Shown here: positions 1 through 6,307 of the stretch, one piece after another
Layout: each line of letters starts with the position of its first letter
Position numbering within the stretch: position 1 is the stretch's first letter
Assembly: GCA_947566075.1 (NCBI GenBank)
Contig: CANOIM010000021.1
Location: 1 to 19,041 of the forward strand
DNA: 19,041 bases
Reading direction: 5' to 3'
From: an uncultured Eggerthellaceae bacterium
Lineage (GTDB): Bacteria; Actinomycetota; Coriobacteriia; Coriobacteriales; Eggerthellaceae
Notes under the pieces: generated by a model
Seen by the model: the letters and a program-made list of their open reading frames with translations, nothing else
Databases searched by the model: none
What the model was told of the DNA's origin: nothing
Translations under genes and position numbers: made by a program

Positions 1-49
1 GACCTCCGCCTTGAGAGGGCGGCGTCCTAAACCGCTAGACGACGGAGCC
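1..49 (-). tRNA. tRNA-Glu(CUC), 3' part missing
   Basis: Read on the minus strand, this begins GGCTCCGTCGTCTAGCGG, a typical tRNA-Glu acceptor and D-arm start. An anticodon arm follows with the stem CCGCC/GGCGG around the loop CTCTCAA, so the anticodon is CUC. The T-arm and 3' acceptor strand lie beyond base 1. It is the second gene of a tRNA-Gln/tRNA-Glu pair and is 25 bases behind the Gln tRNA's encoded CCA, probably on the same transcript. Confidence 0.9.
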
Positions 50-74
50 ACATGGTTTGCGCTGCTGCGGCAAA

Positions 75-148
75 TGGCTGGGGTGGAAGGAGTCGAACCC
101 TCACATACGGCACCAGAAACCGCTGTCCTGCCATTAGACGACACCCCA
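75..148 (-). tRNA. tRNA-Gln(CUG) with encoded CCA
   Basis: On the minus strand this folds as a cloverleaf. The acceptor strands are TGGGGTG and CACCCCA, followed by discriminator G and an encoded CCA. The T-loop is GGTTCGACTCC, and the anticodon loop TTCTGGT gives CUG. A U1-A72 pair with a G discriminator is typical of bacterial glutamine tRNA. It is the first gene of the tRNA pair, about 40 bases downstream of the predicted start of the promoter at 196-224. Confidence 0.93.
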
Positions 149-195
149 ACGCATTCCCTGCGCCCGAGTGCTGCCGCATTCAAGCGCGAATGAGT

Positions 196-224
196 ATGTT
201 ACGGATTTTGCCGCCCCGCGTCAA
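196..224 (-). promoter_or_regulatory. Sigma70-type promoter for the tRNA-Gln/tRNA-Glu pair
   Basis: On the minus strand there is a -35 box TTGACG (219-224) and a -10 box TAACAT (196-201) with exactly 17 bases between them. The -35 box overlaps the stop codon of thiD, so the tRNA promoter begins inside the end of the thiamine operon. Transcription should start near base 189, about 40 bases before the tRNA-Gln. Confidence 0.75.
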
Positions 225-1048
225 GCATATTGCCACATATGGTTCATGGGGCCGGAACCCTTCCCCAGATCCAACCCGAAAGCCAGGGCTCCTTCAATGA
301 AGGCCTTGGCCTTGCGGCAGGCTTTCTCCACATCCATCCCCTCCGCCAATCCGCAGGCGATGGCGGATGAGAGCGTGCAGCCGGTCCCGTGGGTGTTCGG
401 GTTGGGGATGCGGTCTCCCCGCAGCCAGGTGATGGTGCCGCCGGGCTGGAACAGGAGGTCATTGCAAGTGCGCGCGTCATCCAGCCCATGACCACCCTTG
501 ATGAGGATGGCAGGCTGATGGTGCGCCCCCTCTTGCTGAGGGATGGCCTTCGCCAGGCTATGGGCTGCCTCAACCACATCTTCCGGGGTGCTCAAGGCCT
601 TGTCCGTCAACGCCTCGGCCTCGGGCGCATTCGGCGTGATGACCTGAGCCAAGGGGAACAGCTGCTCTTCCAAAGCCTGGATGGCGCTGGTCTTGATGAG
701 GGTAGAGCCGCTGGTGGCCACCATGACCGGATCGACCACCACGTGGCGCGCCCTATGGTGCCGCAGGGCATCCGCGATCACCCCTACGATGGCGGCAGAG
801 GAGACCATGCCGATCTTCACCGCGTTAGGGCGGATGTCTTCGAAGACCGCATCAAGCTGATCGCGCACCACATCCGGGGAGATATCCTGAACAGAGCGCA
901 CGCCTTCGGTGTTCTGGGCTGTGATGGCCGTGATGACCGAGGTGGCGAAGAGCCTATGGGCTTGGATGGTCTTGATATCCGCTTGGATGCCCGCGCCGCC
1001 GCTGGAGTCAGACCCGGCAATGGTGAGGACCGAACGCATGGTTGCCAT
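221..1048 (-). CDS. thiD: Hydroxymethylpyrimidine/phosphomethylpyrimidine kinase ThiD
   Basis: ThiD phosphorylates hydroxymethylpyrimidine (HMP) twice to HMP-PP, the pyrimidine partner for ThiE; it acts in the cytoplasm. The ribokinase-fold family is recognised from the N-terminal IAGSDSSGGAGIQAD substrate-binding segment, the VVDPVMVATSG motif, the GGHGLDD segment, and the C-terminal anion hole NTHGTGCTLSSAIA. At 275 aa it is near the usual ~266. I chose the ATG at 1048 because AGAGGA lies 9 bases before it. A longer frame from 1066 has its purine-rich stretch directly against the ATG, and an ATG at 1039 is also possible. It is the last gene of the riboswitch-controlled operon and lies 22 bases behind the cysteine hydrolase. 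Confidence 0.95.
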   Translation of the reverse strand: MATMRSVLTIAGSDSSGGAGIQADIKTIQAHRLFATSVITAITAQNTEGVRSVQDISPDVVRDQLDAVFEDIRPNAVKIGMVSSAAIVGVIADALRHHRARHVVVDPVMVATSGSTLIKTSAIQALEEQLFPLAQVITPNAPEAEALTDKALSTPEDVVEAAHSLAKAIPQQEGAHHQPAILIKGGHGLDDARTCNDLLFQPGGTITWLRGDRIPNPNTHGTGCTLSSAIACGLAEGMDVEKACRKAKAFIEGALAFGLDLGKGSGPMNHMWQYA

Positions 1049-1070
1049 AGGAGGCCGTCCTCTCATCCCC

Positions 1071-1667
1071 TCACGCGCCTAGGGCGCTGAGGGCCTCTTC
1101 GGTAGTGATGGTCTTGGCGGCATAGCACTTCTCCATGTATTCCAGCCCCTCTTGCTGGTCACCTATGAGGAAGGTCTCCGTAGCATCAGCCACCACGAAG
1201 AGCCGGTAATTGTTGAAGTAGGCATCGGCCGCTGTGTGCCTTACGCAGATATTGGTGTCGAAACCGCAGAGGATCAGCGTGTCCACCCCCAGCTCATCGA
1301 GGAGCAGGCGCAGGGAGGTTTGGAAGAAGGCAGAGTACCGGCGCTTCTCGATGATGAAATCCCCTTCGCTGAGCTTCAATTGGGGCGAGGTCTGAGATTC
1401 CGGTGCGCCAGCCAGATTGTGGTCTCCCCACAGGTCCAGCTCCCGGTCAAGCCCTTTGATATGGGCATCATTGGCGAAGATGACCGGAACACCCGCCACT
1501 CGGGCTGCATCACAGATCTTGGCGGTATTCAGCGTGGGCTGCAGGATGCGAGCTGCCACGGGGCTGGTTTCCGCATCTCCCAGCTCATCGATGACCAGAA
1601 GGGCACACCTCTTCAGATCAGCCTCTTCCAGAGAGGCAACGGTTGCAGTATGAGCGTATCCAGGCAT
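1071..1667 (-). CDS. Cysteine hydrolase, isochorismatase/nicotinamidase family
   Basis: 198 aa, single domain of the isochorismatase-like hydrolase fold, cytoplasmic. The family's Asp-Lys-Cys triad can be placed: Asp in LLVIDELGD, Lys in IIEKRRYSAF, Cys in GFDTNICVRHTAADA, the last being the family's usual nucleophile segment. Members hydrolyse C-N or vinyl-ether bonds (nicotinamidase, ureidoacrylate hydrolase, isochorismatase), so the substrate cannot be read from sequence. The start is the ATG at 1667, with AAGGAGG four bases upstream directly behind the thiE stop; an in-frame start at 1694 would overlap thiE. Its place between thiE and thiD suggests a thiamine-related salvage substrate, but that is inference. 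A nicotinamidase that merely sits here is the main alternative. Confidence 0.85.
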   Translation of the reverse strand: MPGYAHTATVASLEEADLKRCALLVIDELGDAETSPVAARILQPTLNTAKICDAARVAGVPVIFANDAHIKGLDRELDLWGDHNLAGAPESQTSPQLKLSEGDFIIEKRRYSAFFQTSLRLLLDELGVDTLILCGFDTNICVRHTAADAYFNNYRLFVVADATETFLIGDQQEGLEYMEKCYAAKTITTEEALSALGA

Positions 1668-1680
1668 GGATCCTCCTTCA

Positions 1681-2352
1681 TCACAGATATTCATCTACCG
1701 CGGCCCGCAGCGTACGCGCCGCCTCTTCCACATCAGGGGCGGCGAAGAGGGCTGACACCACCGCCACCCCGCTGATGCCCGTTCCCGCCAAGCGGGGAAC
1801 CTCCTCCGGCCCGATGCCCCCGATGGCCACCACGGGGATGCTCACGGCTAAGGAGATATCGCGCAGAGTGCTCAAGGCCACCAGATCAGCATCTTGCTTC
1901 GTTGCTGTACGGAAGACCGCCCCTACCCCCAAGTAGCTGGCTCCTGCCGCCTCGGCGGCCAAGGCTTGGTCAACCGTTTGCACGGAAACCCCCACGATGG
2001 CATCTTCGCCCAATTCCTGGCGAGCCTGGGCGCAGGAGATGTCTGACTGACCCACATGGATGCCGTCAGCGCCGCTCATCTTCACGGCTTCCAGGTCATC
2101 ATTCACCACCAGGGGCACGTTCGCCACTCGACAGACCGAACCCAACGCCCGAGCCGTGCGCGCCAGATCCAAGGAAGACTTCCCCTTCTCGCGCAGCTGC
2201 ACGAAGGTGGCTCCTCCCACGAGAGCTTCCGCCACTACCGAAGCCAAGCTGTGCCGCTTGAGCCAGCGAGGATCGGTCACCGCATAGAGCTTGCAGGCTG
2301 CGCGCACATCCGCTGCGGTCCACGTTCGATAGATATGCCGGGGCAGACCCAT
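1681..2352 (-). CDS. thiE: Thiamine phosphate synthase ThiE
   Basis: ThiE joins HMP-PP with thiazole phosphate to give thiamine phosphate. The 223-aa protein shows the TIM-barrel motifs in order: FVQLREKGKSSLD (pyrophosphate site), VNDDLEAVKMSGADGIHVGQSD, IVGVSVQT, ASYLGVGAVFRTATKQ, and PVVAIGGIG (phosphate grip). The family's usual acidic, Lys and Arg residues are in place. The start is ATG at 2352 with GGGAGGG three bases upstream, nine bases past the thiM stop codon, so the two are probably coupled. It lies between thiM and the cysteine hydrolase in the riboswitch operon. Confidence 0.96.
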   Translation of the reverse strand: MGLPRHIYRTWTAADVRAACKLYAVTDPRWLKRHSLASVVAEALVGGATFVQLREKGKSSLDLARTARALGSVCRVANVPLVVNDDLEAVKMSGADGIHVGQSDISCAQARQELGEDAIVGVSVQTVDQALAAEAAGASYLGVGAVFRTATKQDADLVALSTLRDISLAVSIPVVAIGGIGPEEVPRLAGTGISGVAVVSALFAAPDVEEAARTLRAAVDEYL

Positions 2353-2360
2353 GACCCTCC

Positions 2361-3194
2361 CTATATCCGCGAGACCTTCGCGTGCTCTTCCAGCACCGCG
2401 GCGCTCAGGTTGAAGAGCGCGTCCATCAGGTATACGCGAAACGAGCCGCTGCCGTCAACCGCCGTCATGCGAGCGGCAGCCTGCTCTCCCGCCACTCCCA
2501 TGGCCGCCACAGCCGCAAGCGCCGCCTCAAGGGGAACGTCAGGGCGCGCGCCCGCGAATGCGCCCAGCAGAGCCGAGAGCATGCACCCCGTACCGGTGAT
2601 CCTCCCCATGAGCGCACAGCCATTGCGGATGGCGAAGGCCCGAGAGGCATCTGCCACCACGTCTATGGCCCCCGTGATGGCCACCACCGCCCCCGTGCGC
2701 GCAGCCAGCTTCTGAGCGAAGGCAGCGCTGACCGAGAGGTTTTCTTCCGTCACCGCGTCAGAAGGGTCTGCGTCCACGCCTCGGGTGGTGGCGCTGGCTC
2801 CGGCCAAGGCCTTCACTTCGGACATATTGCCCCGCAGGATGCTGATGCTGTAGCCATCCAGAAGGTCAGAGGCCGTGCGCGTGCGCAGATGGCTGGCACC
2901 GGCCCCCACTGGGTCTAACACCAGGGGGTGCTGCAGCTCTTCTGCCTTCGCCGCGGATGCTTGCATGGCCGCGATGGTCTGCTGGTTGAGGGTGCCGATG
3001 TTCAGCACCAGAGCATTGCAGAGCGCAGTGATGTCCTCCACATCCTGAGGCTCATTGCTCATGATGGGCGATGCCCCCAGAGCCAAGAGCGCATTGGCGC
3101 AATCGTTCACCGTTACGTAGTTGGTGATGCAATGGACGAGCGGTGTGGATTCGCGGACGCTGCTGAGCGCACGCCCTAAGGCAAATGGTTCCAT
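2361..3194 (-). CDS. thiM: Hydroxyethylthiazole kinase ThiM
   Basis: ThiM phosphorylates 4-methyl-5-hydroxyethylthiazole with ATP, the thiazole salvage step. The 277-aa ribokinase-like protein has PLVHCITNYVTVNDCANALLALGASPIMS near the N-terminus, the LVLDPVGAGAS segment, a central VVAITGAIDVV strand, and the phosphate/catalytic loop GRITGTGCMLSALLGAFAG with the family Cys. The start is ATG at 3194, preceded by GAAGGGAG with a four-base spacer. The longer frame to 3248 would translate the riboswitch and is rejected. First gene of the operon; its ribosome-binding site is part of the TPP riboswitch. Confidence 0.96.
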   Translation of the reverse strand: MEPFALGRALSSVRESTPLVHCITNYVTVNDCANALLALGASPIMSNEPQDVEDITALCNALVLNIGTLNQQTIAAMQASAAKAEELQHPLVLDPVGAGASHLRTRTASDLLDGYSISILRGNMSEVKALAGASATTRGVDADPSDAVTEENLSVSAAFAQKLAARTGAVVAITGAIDVVADASRAFAIRNGCALMGRITGTGCMLSALLGAFAGARPDVPLEAALAAVAAMGVAGEQAAARMTAVDGSGSFRVYLMDALFNLSAAVLEEHAKVSRI

Positions 3195-3197
3195 GAG

Positions 3198-3293
3198 TCT
3201 CCCTTCGTTGGCATTATCCACATCAGGTTGAAGGGTCGGGACGGGCACGTCCCCTCTCAGCCCGCTGCCTGCGAGCTCCCCTGCAAGCGGAGA
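3198..3293 (-). promoter_or_regulatory. TPP riboswitch (thi box) controlling thiM-thiE-hydrolase-thiD
   Basis: On the minus strand the TPP aptamer core is present in order. AGGGG and ACCCT form P2; GCTCGC/GCGGGC form P3. CTGAGA lies at 3255-3260, followed by an extra GGGACG/CGTCCC stem. Then comes the CCTGATGTGGATAATGCC block (3209-3226) and the closing AAGGGA. A plausible outer stem pairs TCTCC (3289-3293) with GGAGA (3198-3202); its 3' strand is part of the thiM ribosome-binding site. That geometry suggests translational repression when TPP is bound. I see no terminator hairpin between aptamer and start codon. The aptamer starts right at the thiN stop codon. Confidence 0.95.
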
Positions 3294-3920
3294 TTATAAC
3301 GGATAGAAGATGACCACGGTGCCCGATTCCACACCGATCATCACCGCTTCGCCCTTCAATTCATTGGAGAGGCCCAGGGTGGTGCGGTTGGTGAGGGTGG
3401 CATCATCCAGCTCCCACTTGAGCCCTCGCTCGAAGACGCCCGTGCATTCATCACCCATGGCGAACACGGAAACGGTCCCCTCTTCCCGGGCGGGGGCTTC
3501 GAAGATATCCGGGCCTGTCAGGAAGATGAGAGCGGCATCATCCCCGATGGCGTTCACCTTGAGCCCGCGTTCGCTGAAGAGCGTGAAGAGCTGGAGATTC
3601 GCCAAGGTGTGGTCTAGCCGCCTTCCTAAGGCGCCGAAGATGAAGACCTCTTCCCCATGGAGGGACTTCACCCGCTCTAGGGCCAGCTCCATGTCAGATT
3701 TGTCTTTGTCCGGCGAGAAGCGGATGACCCGCATCCCCTTGGGGATGTACCCTAAGGAATCGAAATCACCCAGAGCCATGTCAGGCTTGCGCCCTATGGC
3801 TTCCAGGCGTGCTAGGCCGCCATCCACGGCTATGACCTGACTGAACGCACCCGCCGCGTCCATCCGCAAGAACTCCTCCCGGTTGAAGTCAGAGGCTCCG
3901 ATCAAGGCGAATGTCTTCAC
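3294..3920 (-). CDS. thiN: Thiamine pyrophosphokinase ThiN
   Basis: This enzyme transfers pyrophosphate from ATP to thiamine to make TPP, the direct route from imported thiamine. The 208-aa protein has the family signatures in order: IAVDGGLARLEAIG, MALGDFDSLG, SPDKDKSDMELALE, and the IFGALGRRLDHTLANLQL block, followed by a C-terminal beta domain (TLTNRTTLGLSNELKG). The start is GTG at 3920, with AAGGAG ten bases upstream. It lies upstream of the TPP riboswitch, so it is not obviously under its control unless transcripts read through. It is divergent from rnpB, only 60 bases away. Confidence 0.94.
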   Translation of the reverse strand: MKTFALIGASDFNREEFLRMDAAGAFSQVIAVDGGLARLEAIGRKPDMALGDFDSLGYIPKGMRVIRFSPDKDKSDMELALERVKSLHGEEVFIFGALGRRLDHTLANLQLFTLFSERGLKVNAIGDDAALIFLTGPDIFEAPAREEGTVSVFAMGDECTGVFERGLKWELDDATLTNRTTLGLSNELKGEAVMIGVESGTVVIFYPL

Positions 3921-3966
3921 GGCTTCAGGGCTCCTTGGGACTGGAGGGGGACAGGCTTCGGTCTGC

Positions 3967-3972
3967 TAGAAT
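3967..3972 (+). promoter_or_regulatory. Likely extended -10 box of the rnpB promoter
   Basis: TAGAAT preceded by TGC makes an extended -10 element (TGnTAGAAT) about eight bases before the predicted 5' end of RNase P RNA. No good -35 box is seen at the usual distance, as is common with extended -10 promoters. The reverse complement of this spot contains TATTCT, which might serve thiN in the other direction, but that is weak. Confidence 0.55.
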
Positions 3973-3980
3973 ACCACGCC

Positions 3981-4320
3981 GGAGCGGGCTAGACGACTGC
4001 AGGCCCTTCCGGGGCATGAGGAAAGTCCGGGCTCCTGAGGGCAAGATGCCAGCTAACGGCTGGGCGGGGTGACCCGACGGATAGCGCCACAGAAAAGAAG
4101 ACTCCCCTGCGCAAGCAGGAGAAAAGCTGAAACGGTGCGGTAAGAGCGCACCAGCGCGTTGGCAACAGCGCGGCTTGGCAAGCCCCATCTGGAGCAAGCG
4201 CGAATAGGGATGCGATACGGTGGCCCGCCGTGCATCCGGGTTGCGTGCTGGAGGCCTGGGGTGACCCAGGTCCTAGATAAATGGTCGTCCAAGACAGAAC
4301 CCGGCTTATCGGCCCGCTCC
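3981..4320 (+). ncRNA. rnpB: RNase P RNA, bacterial class A
   Basis: This is the catalytic RNA of RNase P, which trims tRNA 5' leaders. The universally conserved blocks are present in order: GAGGAAAGTCCGGGCTC (about 4018), the ACAGAAAA segment (about 4090), GAAACGGTGCGGTAAGAGCGC (about 4128), GCACCAGCGCG, the GGCAAGCCCCATCTGGAGCAAG region, AGATAAATGG, and GACAGAACCCGGCTTAT near the 3' end. Helix P1 pairs GGAGCGGGC (3981-3989) with GCCCGCTCC (4312-4320), a perfect nine-base-pair match that fixes both ends. The length of ~340 fits class A. Minus-strand reading frames across this region are shadows. Confidence 0.97.
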
Positions 4321-4349
4321 CCTGACCGGCTTTCCCAAGAGGAGCGGGC
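4312..4349 (+). repeat. Inverted repeat after rnpB that copies the P1 5' strand
   Basis: GCCCGCTCC (4312-4320, the 3' strand of P1) is followed 20 bases later by GGAGCGGGC (4341-4349), the exact sequence of the P1 5' strand at 3981-3989. CTGACCGG also occurs twice nearby (4322-4329 and 4356-4363). The hairpin could terminate or shape the 3' end of rnpB, and could also act for the convergent lipoprotein gene. It lacks a run of T, so it is not a classical rho-independent terminator. Confidence 0.6.
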
Positions 4350-4365
4350 AGAGCGCTGACCGGTG

Positions 4366-4842
4366 CTACTTGACGAAGGTCCAGGCCAAGGTATCTCCCT
4401 CGGCCATCCCATAGCGTGCCGGAGAAGAGCCGATCTCATCGCCGTTCACCGTGAACTCCCAATGGCTGCCTTCACCCGCATCCCCGTTCTCAAGACCGCC
4501 GATGGCGATGACCTGGAGGTCTTGACCCGTACCTTCGGTCTTCACCTCCCGGCCGCTGGCCTGGAGCACTTCCAGGACGGTGGCATTGAAGGGAGCTTGG
4601 ACGTCTATCTCCTCATCGGCGAACTGGAGCGGACTGTCCGGCGCTTCTGGGCTGGTGACATCCTCCTGCATGGTCAGGTGCACGGTCATCATCTCAGGTT
4701 CTTCTTCGACTGCAGCCGAGCTGGAGTCAGCAGCACTGGATGAGCTGGAGGCTTCCTGCCCGGAGCACCCGGTCATGATGAGGGCTGCGCTCATGAGGAT
4801 ACCTGCGGTCAGCACCGCAATGAGCTTCTTCGAATGGATCAT
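4366..4842 (-). CDS. Lipoprotein with a DUF4430-like domain
   Basis: 158 aa. The N-terminus is a lipoprotein signal: MIHSKK, a hydrophobic run to residue 24, then the lipobox MTGC with Cys26 as the lipidated residue. A low-complexity Ser/Ala/Glu linker follows (about 27-55). The C-terminal ~100 residues look like DUF4430, the transcobalamin-C-terminal-like domain, with VLEVLQASG and the SHWEFTVNGDEIG...GDTLAWTF strands. The start is ATG at 4842 with AGAAAGGAA seven bases upstream, just behind the nrfD-like stop. It is the last gene of the redox operon, so the lipoprotein is probably tethered on the outer face near the complex. Its role is unknown; a ligand- or complex-stabilising job is only inference. 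Confidence 0.85.
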   Translation of the reverse strand: MIHSKKLIAVLTAGILMSAALIMTGCSGQEASSSSSAADSSSAAVEEEPEMMTVHLTMQEDVTSPEAPDSPLQFADEEIDVQAPFNATVLEVLQASGREVKTEGTGQDLQVIAIGGLENGDAGEGSHWEFTVNGDEIGSSPARYGMAEGDTLAWTFVK

Positions 4843-4856
4843 GATCATTTCCTTTC

Positions 4857-5759
4857 TCACATCCAAGGCTGGACGATAGTGATGGGCATGGCTGCCAGCA
4901 AGATGAGCAGCCGCAAGGTGAAACCGCCTACGAGCACCAAGATATCAGAGGCAGCGCTGATCTTGTGGCCCAAGCCTGACTCCTCTACTTCCTTGGTGGA
5001 CATGAAGAGCATCTTCCATTCCAAGATGGTAGGCACTACCAGGCCCAACAGGATGAAGATGATCCAGAAGGGCGCAGCATAGGCGCCACCCACCAGATTC
5101 ATGACGGAGGCCCACCCAGCGCTCTGGGCGCTATTCGCCGTGATGAACAGCAAGCACGCCACCAAGAACAGCTCGAAGATAGGCAGGAAGAAGTGGAACT
5201 TCTTGAAATCACCCGACTGATGGAATTCCTCCGGGGAACGGAAGATGCCCACCAGCAGGATGGCCGCCATGCCCGTAGACACGGCTGAGACCAGGAACAG
5301 CACCGGGAGCAGCGCGTTGTTCCACAGCGGGAACGTCTTCGCCACGCCCAACAGGCACCCGGTATACACGCACACGCAGATGCCCAGCACAGCACCCGTC
5401 ACATCCAGCCAAACGGGAATCTTGAGGCCCTTGCCGCGCAGATCCATGATCAGAACGATCAGCGCGAGGATGGTGAATGCCCCCAGGAACACCACGCCCC
5501 AGGTCATGACCGATCCGAAGTTGGTGAGCAGAAGGGCGAAGCGCAGCGGGTTATGGAACCCAGCCGTTGCGTCGAACATCAAGAGCACCAATCCGATGAT
5601 GACGGTGATGGGCGCGATGATGCGCCCGTAGCGGATGAGGTGCACGCAGCGCGGGGTGCGCAGGCGCAGGTAAGTGGAGGCTGCGAAAGCACCGCCACCC
5701 AGGCCTGCCAAGAAGAGATAGGTTGCGATGATGGCTCCCCAGATAGGTTCGAACTCCAT
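4857..5759 (-). CDS. NrfD/PsrC-family membrane subunit of a molybdoenzyme complex
   Basis: 300 aa, almost entirely hydrophobic, with about eight transmembrane segments, as usual for NrfD/PsrC. The family pattern is visible in the N-terminal EPIWGAIIATYLFLAGLGGGAF segment and the RYGRIIAPITVIIGLVLLMFD helix pair, with a further GWASVMNLVGG...PFWIIFILLG helix pair later. Such proteins anchor the exported A and B subunits and exchange electrons with (mena)quinone without haem. The start is ATG at 5759 with GAGGTGA six bases upstream, five bases past the stop of the B subunit; a GTG at 5768 is possible but overlaps. The position after A and B genes fits a PsrABC-type complex. Confidence 0.92.
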   Translation of the reverse strand: MEFEPIWGAIIATYLFLAGLGGGAFAASTYLRLRTPRCVHLIRYGRIIAPITVIIGLVLLMFDATAGFHNPLRFALLLTNFGSVMTWGVVFLGAFTILALIVLIMDLRGKGLKIPVWLDVTGAVLGICVCVYTGCLLGVAKTFPLWNNALLPVLFLVSAVSTGMAAILLVGIFRSPEEFHQSGDFKKFHFFLPIFELFLVACLLFITANSAQSAGWASVMNLVGGAYAAPFWIIFILLGLVVPTILEWKMLFMSTKEVEESGLGHKISAASDILVLVGGFTLRLLILLAAMPITIVQPWM

Positions 5760-5764
5760 AGCGA

Positions 5765-6307
5765 TCACCTCACGTAGTAGATCTTGGACCGGGTCAGATC
5801 CCCTGCGATGGGAGCCGCCTGGGTGCGCGCGATCTCACGGGATATCTCAGAATCAGGGTCATCCAAGTCTCCGAAGAGACGCGCTCCAGTCAAACAGGCT
5901 TCCACGCAGGAGCACATCTTGGTCCCTGACTGCTGGGCAGACACGGTGCAGAAGCGGCATTTGTCCACCGTTCCCGTTTCAGGGTTGCGTACGCGCACCT
6001 GATAGGGGCAGGCGGCCATGCAATACAGACAACCGATGCAGCGGCCCTCGTCCACTTCCACGATGCCATCCGCCCCCATGTGGGCAGCCCCCGTGGGGCA
6101 CACCTGGGCACAAGGAGCATCTTCGCAATGCATGCATTGGAGCGGCACGTTCTCTACGCTGACCTCAGGGTAGGAGCCCACCTCCCGCTGTTCGAAGCGG
6201 ATGAAATCCTGGTCTGGCAGCAGGCCGTTCTGCCGCTGGCAAGCCGTCCGACACGTGAAGCACCCGATGCACTTCGTGGTGTCTATCAGCATTCCATAGC
6301 GAGCCAT
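5765..6307 (-). CDS. Four-cluster [4Fe-4S] electron-transfer subunit, PsrB/DmsB/NrfC-like
   Basis: 180 aa. The protein carries four cysteine groups typical of the B subunit of DMSO-reductase-family complexes: CIGCFTCRTAC near residue 13, CMHCEDAPCAQVCP, CIGCLYCMAACP, and CRFC followed by CSCVEAC. It should carry electrons between the NrfD subunit and the molybdenum subunit. It has no signal peptide of its own; family members are exported together with the Tat-bearing A subunit. The ATG at 6307 has AAGG with a six-base spacer. The adjacent ATG at 6310 also overlaps the A-subunit stop as ATGA and cannot be ruled out. Strong translational coupling to the A subunit is expected. Confidence 0.94.
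   Translation of the reverse strand: MARYGMLIDTTKCIGCFTCRTACQRQNGLLPDQDFIRFEQREVGSYPEVSVENVPLQCMHCEDAPCAQVCPTGAAHMGADGIVEVDEGRCIGCLYCMAACPYQVRVRNPETGTVDKCRFCTVSAQQSGTKMCSCVEACLTGARLFGDLDDPDSEISREIARTQAAPIAGDLTRSKIYYVR

Noticed and set aside
389..1090. Plus-strand frame opposite thiD
   Set aside because: Shadow of a well-supported thiD; no motif.
3195..3248. Longer thiM start at 3248
   Set aside because: It would translate the TPP aptamer; the ATG at 3194 has the ribosome-binding site and the family N-terminus.
4312..4349. Classical rho-independent terminator after rnpB
   Set aside because: The hairpin is good but no T run follows on either strand; kept as an inverted repeat only.
3925..4439. 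Two minus-strand open frames over the RNase P RNA region
   Set aside because: They lie across the conserved rnpB sequence, show no recognisable protein family, and overlap each other.
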